The notes under the pieces: model-generated | Database searches by the model: none | Seen by the model: only the letters and a program-made list of their open reading frames with translations | What the model was told of the DNA's origin: nothing | Part shown: piece after piece, positions 52,623 to 59,233 of the stretch | How the letters are laid out: each line of letters starts with the position of its first letter | Position numbering within the stretch: the stretch's first letter is position 1 | Position numbers and translations under genes: made by a program | Origin: Naasia sp. SYSU D00057 | Lineage (GTDB): Bacteria > Actinomycetota > Actinomycetes > Actinomycetales > Microbacteriaceae | Length of the DNA: 64,000 nt | NCBI RefSeq assembly: GCF_017916505.1 | Contig: NZ_JAFMSZ010000002.1 | Location: 1 to 64,000 of the forward strand | Direction of reading: 5' to 3'

Positions 52623-53921
52623 TTACCGCTGGATGTGGCGCTCCGCCGGGCCGACGTAGAGCTGCTGGGGGCGCCCGATCTTCGTGGCCGGGTCGTCGTT
52701 CATCTCGCGCCAGTGGGCGATCCAGCCGGGGAGCCGGCCGATCGCGAAGAGCACTGTGAACATGCGGGCCGGGAAGCCCATCGCCTTGTAGATGACGCCC
52801 GTGTAGAAGTCGACGTTCGGGTAGAGCTTGCGCTCGATGAAGTAGTCGTCGGCGAGCGCGATCTGCTCGAGCTCGCGGGCCATGTCGAGCAGCGGGTCGT
52901 GCACGCCGAGCGCCTCGAGCACCTCATCGGCGCTCTCCTTGACGAGCTTCGCGCGCGGGTCGTAGCTCTTGTAGACGCGGTGCCCGAACCCCATGAGGCG
53001 GACACCCTCCTCCTTCTTCTTGACCCGCTCGACGAACTTCGCGACGCCCTCGCCGGAGTCGCGGATCTGGCCGAGCATCTTGAGGACGGCCTCGTTCGCA
53101 CCGCCGTGCAGCGGCCCGTAGAGCGCGTTGATGCCGGCGGAGACCGACGCGAAGATGTTCGCCTCCGTCGAGCCCACCAGGCGGACGGTGGAGGTGGAGG
53201 CGTTCTGCTCGTGGTCCTCGTGCAGGATGAGCAGCCGGTCGAGCGCCTTCGACAGCACCGGGTTCACCTCGTACGGCTCCGCCATCGTGCCGAAGTTGAG
53301 GCGCAGGAAGTTGTCGACGAAGCTCAGCGAGTTGTCCGGGTAGAGGAACGCCTGGCCGAGGCTCTTCTTGTGCGCGTAGGCGGCGATCACGGGCAGCTTC
53401 GCGAGGAGGCGGATCGTCGAGATCTCGACCTGCTCCGGGTCGTGCACGTTGAGGGAGTCCTCGTAGTACGTCGACAGGGCGGAGACGGCGCTGGAGAGGA
53501 TCGACATCGGGTGCGCCGTGTGCGGCAGCGCGGCGAAGAAGCGCTTGATGTCCTCGTGCAGCAGTGTGTGCCGGCGGATCTTCTCGTCGAACTCGGCGAG
53601 CTGGTCGGCGGTCGGCATCTCGCCGTAGATGAGGAGCCAGGCGACCTCGAGGTAGGTGGACTGCTGCGCCAGCTCCTCGATCGGATAGCCGCGGTAGCGG
53701 AGGATGCCCTGCTCGCCGTCGATGAAGGTGATCGCGGAGCGGGTCGAGGCGGTGTTGACGAAGCCCTGGTCGAGAGCGGTGTAGCCCGTTTTCCGCGTGA
53801 GGGTCGAGACGTCGATGCTCGAGGCGCCGTCGACGCTCGGGATCACCGGGAACTCGGCGGTTCCTCCCGGGAACGTCAGCGTCGCCTTCTGTGCTTCACC
53901 GGTGCCGTCGACAGCGCCCAC
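52623..53921 (-). CDS. gltA: Citrate synthase
   Basis: A 432-residue type II (hexameric) citrate synthase, the entry enzyme of the TCA cycle. The catalytic residues are in NALYGPLHGGANEAVLKML (first His), LMGFGHRVYKSYDPRA (second His) and PNVDFYTGVIYKAMG (Asp). The closing WIAHWREMNDDPATKIGRPQ is the usual signature. GTG at 53921 has GGAGGAGG about 6 nt upstream. It stands alone, convergent with dapD across the repeat element. Confidence 0.94.
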   Translation of the reverse strand: MGAVDGTGEAQKATLTFPGGTAEFPVIPSVDGASSIDVSTLTRKTGYTALDQGFVNTASTRSAITFIDGEQGILRYRGYPIEELAQQSTYLEVAWLLIYGEMPTADQLAEFDEKIRRHTLLHEDIKRFFAALPHTAHPMSILSSAVSALSTYYEDSLNVHDPEQVEISTIRLLAKLPVIAAYAHKKSLGQAFLYPDNSLSFVDNFLRLNFGTMAEPYEVNPVLSKALDRLLILHEDHEQNASTSTVRLVGSTEANIFASVSAGINALYGPLHGGANEAVLKMLGQIRDSGEGVAKFVERVKKKEEGVRLMGFGHRVYKSYDPRAKLVKESADEVLEALGVHDPLLDMARELEQIALADDYFIERKLYPNVDFYTGVIYKAMGFPARMFTVLFAIGRLPGWIAHWREMNDDPATKIGRPQQLYVGPAERHIQR

Positions 53922-54039
53922 GGGTCCTCCTCCGACTCCTAGCAGGGGGAATCCCGCCGCATCGTGGGCAGCGGGACGTATCGCTTCAGCCTAGGCGGTC
54001 CCGACCGGTCGGTCACATCGAGCCGGAAGGGCGGCCGGA

Positions 54040-54366
54040 TCAGGCGTTCGCGGCCTGCGGCGGCAGCGCCGACACGACCGGGTGGTCCTTCGGGATGACG
54101 CCGACCTTCGCCGCGCCGCCCGGGGATCCGATGTCCTCGAAGAACTCGACGTTCGCCTTGTAGTAGTCCGCCCACCGGTCCGGGAGGTCGTCCTCGTAGT
54201 AGATCGCCTCGACGGGGCAGACCGGCTCGCAGGCCCCGCAGTCGACGCATTCGTCGGGGTGGATGTAGAGCATCCGATCGCCCTCGTAGATGCAGTCGAC
54301 GGGGCACTCGTCGATGCAGGCGCGGTCCTTGACATCGACGCACGGAAGCGCGATCACGTAGGTCAC
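54040..54366 (-). CDS. fdxA: 7Fe ferredoxin ([3Fe-4S][4Fe-4S])
   Basis: A 108-residue low-potential electron carrier of the FdxA/FdxC class. The first cysteine set is C9-x7-C17-x3-C21-x3-C25 and the second C40-x2-C43-x2-C46-x3-C50 ([14 protein letters not shown]). The C-terminal half ([20 protein letters not shown]) is the extension usual in this class. GTG at 54366 overlaps the stop of the preceding membrane protein gene by 4 nt. Redox partners are not encoded nearby. No gene or motif is evident in the 118 bp between it and gltA. Confidence 0.92.
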   Translation of the reverse strand: MTYVIALPCVDVKDRACIDECPVDCIYEGDRMLYIHPDECVDCGACEPVCPVEAIYYEDDLPDRWADYYKANVEFFEDIGSPGGAAKVGVIPKDHPVVSALPPQAANA

Positions 54367-54809
54367 TGGATGCTGTCCTCTCCCCCAGCAGTATTCCACC
54401 GAACGCCGGCAGGCTCCGAATCGCGGCGCTGGGGCAGGCGGGGCCAGCCGAGGATCACCGCGATGAGCACGGCCGGGACGATCGTCCAGGCGAGGCCCGC
54501 TGGGTTGGCGGGCAGCAGCGCGGACCCGCTGGGGCCCGGCATCGCGAGCAGGCCGATCGCCGTGATCACCCCGGCGGAGGCGAGCCCCGCGTGCAGCCGC
54601 GAGTCGAGCACGAGGCGCAGTCCGGCGATGAGGCAGCCGACCGCGACGAGCGCCGCGATCAGCCCGATCGGGACGCGCAGGCCGAGGAGAGACCATGCCG
54701 ACTGGTGCGCGAAGGTGCCGATCCCGCCGGTGATCAGCCCGATCACCGCGCACGCGACGAGGGCTCCGATGCGGGTGGCGAGCGAGGGCTGGTCGGGGTC
54801 GGGGAGCAC
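54363..54809 (-). CDS. Hypothetical four-helix membrane protein upstream of ferredoxin
   Basis: A 148-residue protein with four hydrophobic segments (e.g. [40 protein letters not shown]), a short cytoplasmic tail, and no recognised domain. Such a protein commonly precedes the ferredoxin gene in related actinobacteria. GTG at 54809 is preferred to a TTG at 54848 because TACAAT (54815-54820) ends 6 nt before it. It overlaps the ferredoxin start (GTGA), so the two are translated together. Confidence 0.7.
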   Translation of the reverse strand: MLPDPDQPSLATRIGALVACAVIGLITGGIGTFAHQSAWSLLGLRVPIGLIAALVAVGCLIAGLRLVLDSRLHAGLASAGVITAIGLLAMPGPSGSALLPANPAGLAWTIVPAVLIAVILGWPRLPQRRDSEPAGVRWNTAGGEDSIQ

Positions 54810-54814
54810 GCGGC

Positions 54815-54820
54815 ATTGTA
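54815..54820 (-). promoter_or_regulatory. -10 element before the membrane protein-ferredoxin operon
   Basis: TACAAT (minus strand) ends 6 nt before the GTG at 54809; a leaderless start is likely. Confidence 0.45.
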
Positions 54821-54856
54821 CGTCCGCTGCCTGGGCGGCGCTTCCCAACGCGGTGG

Positions 54857-55306
54857 TCAGCCCTGGCTGCCGCTCGACTGCTTCGGGGTCACGGTGTAGT
54901 TCGCGACCCAGCCATCGCCGTCCTGCGTCAGCACGACGGCGACGCCCCAGTTCGCCCCGTCGTACACGGCTCCGCCCTGGGCGTCCGGGGCGGTGCCGGC
55001 GACGAGCGTGAAGCCGGCCGCCTCGAGGTCGGCGCGGATCTGCTCTCCCGCCGCCTGGTCCGAGACCCGGACGGTGACGTTGAAAGCCCTGCCCGCGCCG
55101 TCGCCGACCCCAACGCCGTAGGCGATCTCGCCGTCGTAGAGCGGCACCTCGGCCGGGAACCCCTCGGGCACGCTGCCGCCACCGAGCTCGACGCCTCCGC
55201 CCGTCCCCTGCTCGATCAGCGTCTCGACGGGGTTCCCGACACAGCCGGTCAGCGCGGGCGCGGCGAGGGCGGCGAGGAGCAGGACGGGGACGAGGCGGCG
55301 GCGCAT
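54857..55306 (-). CDS. Putative secreted lipoprotein
   Basis: A 149-residue protein with a lipoprotein signal peptide: basic MRRRLV, a hydrophobic run ([12 protein letters not shown]) and the lipobox LTGC with Cys at about residue 22. The mature part is Gly-rich, then a compact domain of about 95 residues ([32 protein letters not shown]). No family is recognised with certainty. ATG 55306 is supported by the signal peptide and by TACCCT ending 8 nt before it. Confidence 0.72.
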   Translation of the reverse strand: MRRRLVPVLLLAALAAPALTGCVGNPVETLIEQGTGGGVELGGGSVPEGFPAEVPLYDGEIAYGVGVGDGAGRAFNVTVRVSDQAAGEQIRADLEAAGFTLVAGTAPDAQGGAVYDGANWGVAVVLTQDGDGWVANYTVTPKQSSGSQG

Positions 55307-55313
55307 GCCTTCG

Positions 55314-55319
55314 AGGGTA
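55314..55319 (-). promoter_or_regulatory. -10 element, predicted leaderless start of the lipoprotein gene
   Basis: TACCCT (minus strand) ends 8 nt before the ATG at 55306. Confidence 0.45.
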
Positions 55320-55356
55320 GCGGCGGGCCCTGCGCGAACCCGGAGGCCCGCCTCGC

Positions 55357-55749
55357 CTAGCCCGCCGCGATACTGGCGATCTGGATGAGGTTTCCGCACG
55401 TGTCGTCGAGCGTCGCCGTCGTCATCGGACCCTGCGTCACGGGCGGCTGGACGAAGCGCACGCCGAGACCGCTGAGGCGCTCGTACTCGGCGTGCACGTC
55501 CTCCACCCCGAAGCTCGTGAACGGGATGCCGTCCTCGACGAGCGCAGCCTTGAACGGCCCGACGGCCGGATGGTCGGAGGGCTCCAGCAGCAGCTCGACG
55601 GCGTCCGGCGCCTCCGGGGACACGACGGTGAGCCAGCGATGCTCACCGAGCGGGATGTCCGTCTTCGGCAGGAAGCCCAGCTTGCCCGCATAGAACTCGA
55701 GCGCCTTCTGCTGGTCGTCCACGAAGACGCTGGCGGCGGTGATCCTCAT
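55357..55749 (-). CDS. VOC-superfamily (glyoxalase/bleomycin-resistance fold) protein
   Basis: A 130-residue protein with two VOC beta-alpha-beta-beta-beta modules: MRITAASVFVDDQQKALEFY at the start and FGVEDVHAEYERLSGLGVRF in the second half, closing with LDDTCGNLIQIAS. VOC proteins bind a metal and act as isomerases, dioxygenases or drug-binding proteins; which one applies here is not visible. It overlaps the ArsR-type regulator gene by 4 nt (ATGA), so it is the likely target of that regulator. Confidence 0.82.
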   Translation of the reverse strand: MRITAASVFVDDQQKALEFYAGKLGFLPKTDIPLGEHRWLTVVSPEAPDAVELLLEPSDHPAVGPFKAALVEDGIPFTSFGVEDVHAEYERLSGLGVRFVQPPVTQGPMTTATLDDTCGNLIQIASIAAG

Positions 55750-56039
55750 CGTTCCTCCTTGATCGGCGGCGCGAGGCGATCGATCCAGTCGCGCACGCCG
55801 CCGAGCGCGGAAGGGTCGAGGTGATGCAGGGTGGTGCGGCCGTCGGCACGGGTGGTCAGCAGCCCGGCGTCCTCGAGCACCGCGAGGTGCTTCGAGACGG
55901 CCTGGCGGCTCATCCCCCGACCGGCGGTGGTGAGGCGCACGCACAGCTCGAAGAGCGTCTGATCGTTGCGCAGGGCGAGCTGCTCCAGCAGCAGGCGGCG
56001 CACCGGATCGGCGATCGCCCGGAACACCTCCTCGTCCAT
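55746..56039 (-). CDS. ArsR-family transcriptional regulator
   Basis: A 97-residue winged-helix repressor: FRAIADPVRRLLLEQLALRN, then the recognition helix MSRQAVSKHLAVLEDAGLL and the wing ADGRTTLHHLDP. There is no cysteine-rich metal site, so it is not a classical arsenic or zinc sensor but belongs to the group that controls VOC, SRPBCC and YciI genes. ATG 56039 is fixed by TATGGT ending 7 nt before it. The palindrome at 56049-56072 overlaps that promoter and should allow autorepression and control of the VOC gene. Confidence 0.87.
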   Translation of the reverse strand: MDEEVFRAIADPVRRLLLEQLALRNDQTLFELCVRLTTAGRGMSRQAVSKHLAVLEDAGLLTTRADGRTTLHHLDPSALGGVRDWIDRLAPPIKEER

Positions 56040-56045
56040 GGGGAC

Positions 56046-56051
56046 ACCATA
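56046..56051 (-). promoter_or_regulatory. -10 element, predicted leaderless start of the ArsR-VOC operon
   Basis: TATGGT (minus strand) ends 7 nt before the ATG at 56039 and overlaps the operator palindrome. Confidence 0.5.
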
Positions 56052-56072
56052 GGCAACCATGCGGTTGCCTAT
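56049..56072. promoter_or_regulatory. ArsR operator, perfect 10-bp inverted arms
   Basis: ATAGGCAACC and GGTTGCCTAT are exact inverted copies separated by 4 nt. The site overlaps the -10 hexamer of the ArsR-VOC operon and lies 123 bp before the divergent YciI gene. Confidence 0.7.
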
Positions 56073-56194
56073 CAAGAGCGGGTGGAGTTCTCTCGACCAC
56101 GGAAGGTGGCGATGCCGGAGATCGGGTGCGGATTGTCGAAGCGGCGATCGCCCATCCGACGTCAGGATGAACCCGTCCGACGAAGGAGGACCCC

Positions 56195-56530
56195 ATGAAG
56201 TTCCTGATGCTCGTCCAGAGCGACGCCGAGGCCGAGCCCTACACGCCCGAGGCCGACGACGCCCCCGACTGGGCGGCGGAGGCGGACGCCTCAGGCGCTC
56301 GCCTCGACGGCGACCGCCTGCGCCCCGCGGAGGAGGCGAAGGGGGTGCGGGTGCGCGGCGGCCGGCTGCTCGTCACGGACGGTCCGTTCGCCGAGACGAA
56401 GGAGGCGATCGTCGGCTACGACGTGCTGCAGTGCGCCGACCTCGACGAGGCGATCGAGCTGGCGTCCCGCCACCCGATGGCCCGCTTCGGCCGCCTCGAG
56501 CTGCGAGCCGTCTGGCCGTTCGAGGACTGA
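56195..56530 (+). CDS. YciI-like (DGPF) family protein
   Basis: A 111-residue ferredoxin-like fold protein of the YCII/DGPF group. It has MKFLMLVQSDAEAE at the start and the diagnostic TDGPFAETKEAIVGYDV, followed by DEAIELASRHPMARFG. In actinobacteria these genes often sit beside sigma factors or ArsR-VOC/SRPBCC units, as here. No enzymatic reaction is established for this subgroup. GGAGG lies about 7 nt before the ATG. It is divergent from the ArsR gene. Confidence 0.88.
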   Translation: MKFLMLVQSDAEAEPYTPEADDAPDWAAEADASGARLDGDRLRPAEEAKGVRVRGGRLLVTDGPFAETKEAIVGYDVLQCADLDEAIELASRHPMARFGRLELRAVWPFED

Positions 56531-56567
56531 CGTCCGCGGCTGCATCCGCTGAGCGCGCCCTGAAACG

Positions 56568-56618
56568 CCGAGCGCACCCCGTGCCCGAGGTGCGCTCGGT
56601 GCTGCGGGGTGCGCTCGG
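56568..56618. repeat. GTGCGCTCGG word repeats, convergent-junction hairpin
   Basis: CCGAGCGCACCCC (56568-56580) is an exact inverted copy of GGGGTGCGCTCGG (56606-56618); a further GGTGCGCTCGG copy sits in the loop at 56589-56599. It lies between the convergent YciI and typA stops and probably terminates transcription in both directions. Confidence 0.55.
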
Positions 56619-56632
56619 TGGAGGAGAGGCGG

Positions 56633-58540
56633 CTACGCGTTCTGCTTCTTGAGGCGGGAGGCCGCCCGGGCGCGCAACGTCTGGTCCAGCTCCACCTTGC
56701 GGATGCGGATCGCGGTCGGCGTGACCTCGACGCACTCGTCCTCGCCGGCGAACTCGAGGCTCTCCTCGAGCGAGAGGCGGCGGGGCGGGGTGAGGCGCTC
56801 CAGCTCGTCGGCCGTGGAGGAGCGGATGTTGTTGAGCTGCTTCTCCTTGGTGATGTTCACGTCCATGTCCTCGGAGCGCGAGTTCTCGCCGATGACCATG
56901 CCCTCGTAGACCTCCTCGCCGGGGCCGACGAAGAAGGTGCCGCGGGACTGCAGCGTGATCAGCGCGTTGGTCGTGACGACGCCCGCGCGGTCGGAGACGA
57001 GGGAGCCGCTGTTGCGGACCGTGATGGCGCCGGCCCAGGGCTCGTAGCCGGAGAAGATGGCGTTCGCGATGCCGGTGCCGCGCGTGACGGTGAGGAAGTC
57101 GGTGCGGAAGCCGATGAGGCCGCGCGACGGCACGAGGAACTCCATGCGGACCCAGCCGGTGCCGTGGTTCGACATCGACTCCATGCGGCCTCGGCGGCCG
57201 GCGAGGAGCTGGGTGATCGCGCCGAGGTGCTCCTCGGGGGCGTCGATCGTCAGGTGCTCGTAGGGCTCGTGCGTCTTGCCGTCGATGACGCGGGTGACGA
57301 CCTGCGGCTTGCCGACGGTGAGCTCGTAGCCCTCGCGGCGCATCTGCTCGACGAGGATCGCGAGCGCGAGCTCGCCGCGGCCCTGCACCTCCCACGCGTC
57401 CGGTCGTCCGACGTCGACGACGCGGATGGACACGTTGCCGATGAGCTCCCGGTCGAGGCGGTCCTTGACCATGCGGGAGGTGACCTTGCCGCCCTTCACC
57501 TTGCCGACGAGCGGCGAGGTGTTGGTGCCGATGAGCATCGAGATCGCGGGCTCGTCGACGGTGATCGCGGGCAGCGGGCGGACGTCCTCGGGGTCGGCGA
57601 GGGTCTCGCCGATCGTGATGTCCTCGATTCCCGCGACGGCGACGATGTCACCGGCGGACGCCGAGTCGGCCGGGAAGCGGTCGAGCGCCTTCGTGACCAG
57701 CAGCTCGGTGATGCGGACGTTCTGGGTGGAGCCGTCGTGGCGGACCCAGGCGACCGTCTGGCCCTTCTTCACCTCGCCCTGGAAGATGCGCAGCAGCGCG
57801 ATGCGGCCGAGGAACGGCGACGCGTCGAGGTTGGTAACGTGAGCCTGGAACGGGTGCTCCGGGTCGTAGGTCGGTGCCGGGATGTGGGTGAGGATCGCCT
57901 CGAACAGCGGCTCGAGGTCCGCGTTGTCGGGCAGCTCGCCGTTCGCGGGCTCGTTGCGGCTCGCGGCGCCGGCGCGGCCGGAGGCGTAGACCACGGGCAC
58001 GTCGAGGATCGCGTCGAGGTCGAGGTCGGGGACCTCGTCCGACAGGTCGCTCGCCAGACCGAGGAGCAGGTCGTGGCTCTCCTCGACGACCTCGGGGATG
58101 CGCGCGTCGGGGCGGTCCGTCTTGTTGACGACGAGGATGACGGGCAGCTTCGAGGCGAGCGCCTTGCGGAGCACGAACCGGGTCTGCGGCAGCGGGCCCT
58201 CGCTCGCGTCGACGAGCAGGACGACACCGTCCACCATCGAGAGACCGCGCTCGACCTCCCCGCCGAAGTCGGCGTGGCCGGGGGTGTCGATCACGTTGAT
58301 GGTGATCGGGGTGCCGTTCGCGTGGGCGCCGGCATACGAGATCGCGGTGTTCTTCGCGAGGATCGTGATGCCCTTCTCACGCTCGAGCTCGTTCGAGTCC
58401 ATCGCGCGGTCCTCGAGGTGGGCGTGCTCGGCGAACGAGTTGGTCTGGCGGAGCATGGCGTCGACGAGCGTCGTCTTGCCGTGGTCGACGTGGGCGACGA
58501 TCGCGACATTGCGCAGGTCGGAGCGCGCGGCTGAAGCCAT
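56633..58540 (-). CDS. typA: Translational GTPase TypA/BipA
   Basis: A 635-residue ribosome-associated GTPase of the EF-G family. G1 is AHVDHGKTT, G2 lies in KGITILAKNTAI, G3 is DTPGHADFGGEVER and G4 is NKTDRPDARI. Domain V and the BipA-specific C-terminal domain (RGTFFVGPGEEVYEGMVIG; RRLSLEESLEFAGEDECVEV) complete it; the length is normal. ATG 58540 (MASAARSDLRNVAIV) has AAGGATG upstream. A -10 TAGACT at 58617-58622 would give a 70-nt leader. It assists 50S assembly and stress adaptation. Confidence 0.94.
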   Translation of the reverse strand: MASAARSDLRNVAIVAHVDHGKTTLVDAMLRQTNSFAEHAHLEDRAMDSNELEREKGITILAKNTAISYAGAHANGTPITINVIDTPGHADFGGEVERGLSMVDGVVLLVDASEGPLPQTRFVLRKALASKLPVILVVNKTDRPDARIPEVVEESHDLLLGLASDLSDEVPDLDLDAILDVPVVYASGRAGAASRNEPANGELPDNADLEPLFEAILTHIPAPTYDPEHPFQAHVTNLDASPFLGRIALLRIFQGEVKKGQTVAWVRHDGSTQNVRITELLVTKALDRFPADSASAGDIVAVAGIEDITIGETLADPEDVRPLPAITVDEPAISMLIGTNTSPLVGKVKGGKVTSRMVKDRLDRELIGNVSIRVVDVGRPDAWEVQGRGELALAILVEQMRREGYELTVGKPQVVTRVIDGKTHEPYEHLTIDAPEEHLGAITQLLAGRRGRMESMSNHGTGWVRMEFLVPSRGLIGFRTDFLTVTRGTGIANAIFSGYEPWAGAITVRNSGSLVSDRAGVVTTNALITLQSRGTFFVGPGEEVYEGMVIGENSRSEDMDVNITKEKQLNNIRSSTADELERLTPPRRLSLEESLEFAGEDECVEVTPTAIRIRKVELDQTLRARAASRLKKQNA

Positions 58541-58616
58541 GGGAAACATCCTTGGGAAGAGGGGCCGTCGTCGGCCGAAGCAGGCTGAAGGGCGCGTGGC
58601 GCCCCAGCGATCCTCC

Positions 58617-58622
58617 AGTCTA
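58617..58622 (-). promoter_or_regulatory. -10 element of typA
   Basis: TAGACT on the minus strand; transcription would begin near 58609 and give a leader of about 70 nt. Confidence 0.4.
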
Positions 58623-58649
58623 ACGCCGCGGGGGGTGTCGGCATTCCCC

Positions 58650-59184
58650 TTCAGCAGGAACGGAGGGGGTTCGGCAGGCGGGATGGATCGGGTTCGGCGG
58701 GCACTTCGGGTCTCAGAGGGGGGCTGGCGAGGTTCAGCAGGAACGACCGTCAACTTCAGCAGGAACGGACGGCGTCGGGGGTGGTGCTAGCAAGGTTCAG
58801 CAGGAACGGAGAGCGTTCAGGAGGCAGAACTGGTCCTGGTGTGCCTGCTGAAGTGGTTCCGTGCCTGCTGAGGAGGGGGGCCGTTCCTGCTGAAGGAGTC
58901 TGTTCCTACGGAGGGACTCCGTTCCTGCTGAGGCGGACGACCACTCCTGCCGGGATCCCGTGCCTGCTGAGCCACCAGAAGCTCACTTCAGCAGGCACCG
59001 CGGGGCTTCAGCAGGCAGAACTCGGCCTGTTCTGCCTGCTGAGGCGGTTCCGTTCCTGCTGATGGAACGCCGGTTCCTGCCGAGACAAGACCGTTCCTGC
59101 TGAGGGACAAAGGGCGTTCCTGCTGAGGGACAAAGGGCGTTCCTGCTGAGGGACAGAGGGCGTTCCTGCTGAGGGACAGAGGGA
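58650..59184. repeat. Large cluster of TTCAGCAGGAAC / GTTCCTGCTGA words
   Basis: In this 535-bp gene-free gap the exact 7-mer CAGCAGG occurs 6 times and its complement CCTGCTG 11 times, besides several one-base variants. Copies alternate in blocks: mostly forward 58650-58805, inverted 58841-58970, forward 58987-59016, inverted 59031-59184. The words extend to TTCAGCAGG(AAC or CA). Apparent open frames across it are low-complexity artefacts. It separates typA from the PTS operon terminator on the same strand. Nature unknown. Confidence 0.8.
59093..59184. repeat. Four tandem copies of a 23-bp unit
   Basis: Units start at 59093, 59116, 59139 and 59162 with GTTCCTGCTGAGGGACA followed by AAGGGC or GAGGG(C/A). 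Copies 1-2 are identical and 3-4 nearly so. The array is the most regular part of the larger word cluster and looks like recent duplication. Confidence 0.9.
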
Positions 59185-59190
59185 CAGGGA

Positions 59191-59220
59191 AAGGGGCGGA
59201 CCCGAACGGGCCCGCCCCTT
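59191..59220. terminator. Terminator hairpin of the fructose PTS operon
   Basis: AAGGGGCGGACCC (59191-59203) and GGGCCCGCCCCTT (59208-59220) form a 13-bp stem with one mismatch and a 4-nt loop, 13 bp after the PTS gene stop. No T-run follows on the minus strand. Confidence 0.6.
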
Positions 59221-59233
59221 CCTCCCGATGCCG

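Noticed and set aside
58781-59062. A 93-codon open frame inside the repeat cluster, with recurring CLLRR and FSRNG elements
   Set aside because: The peptide periodicity merely translates the DNA word; it has no ribosome binding site and no homologous look.
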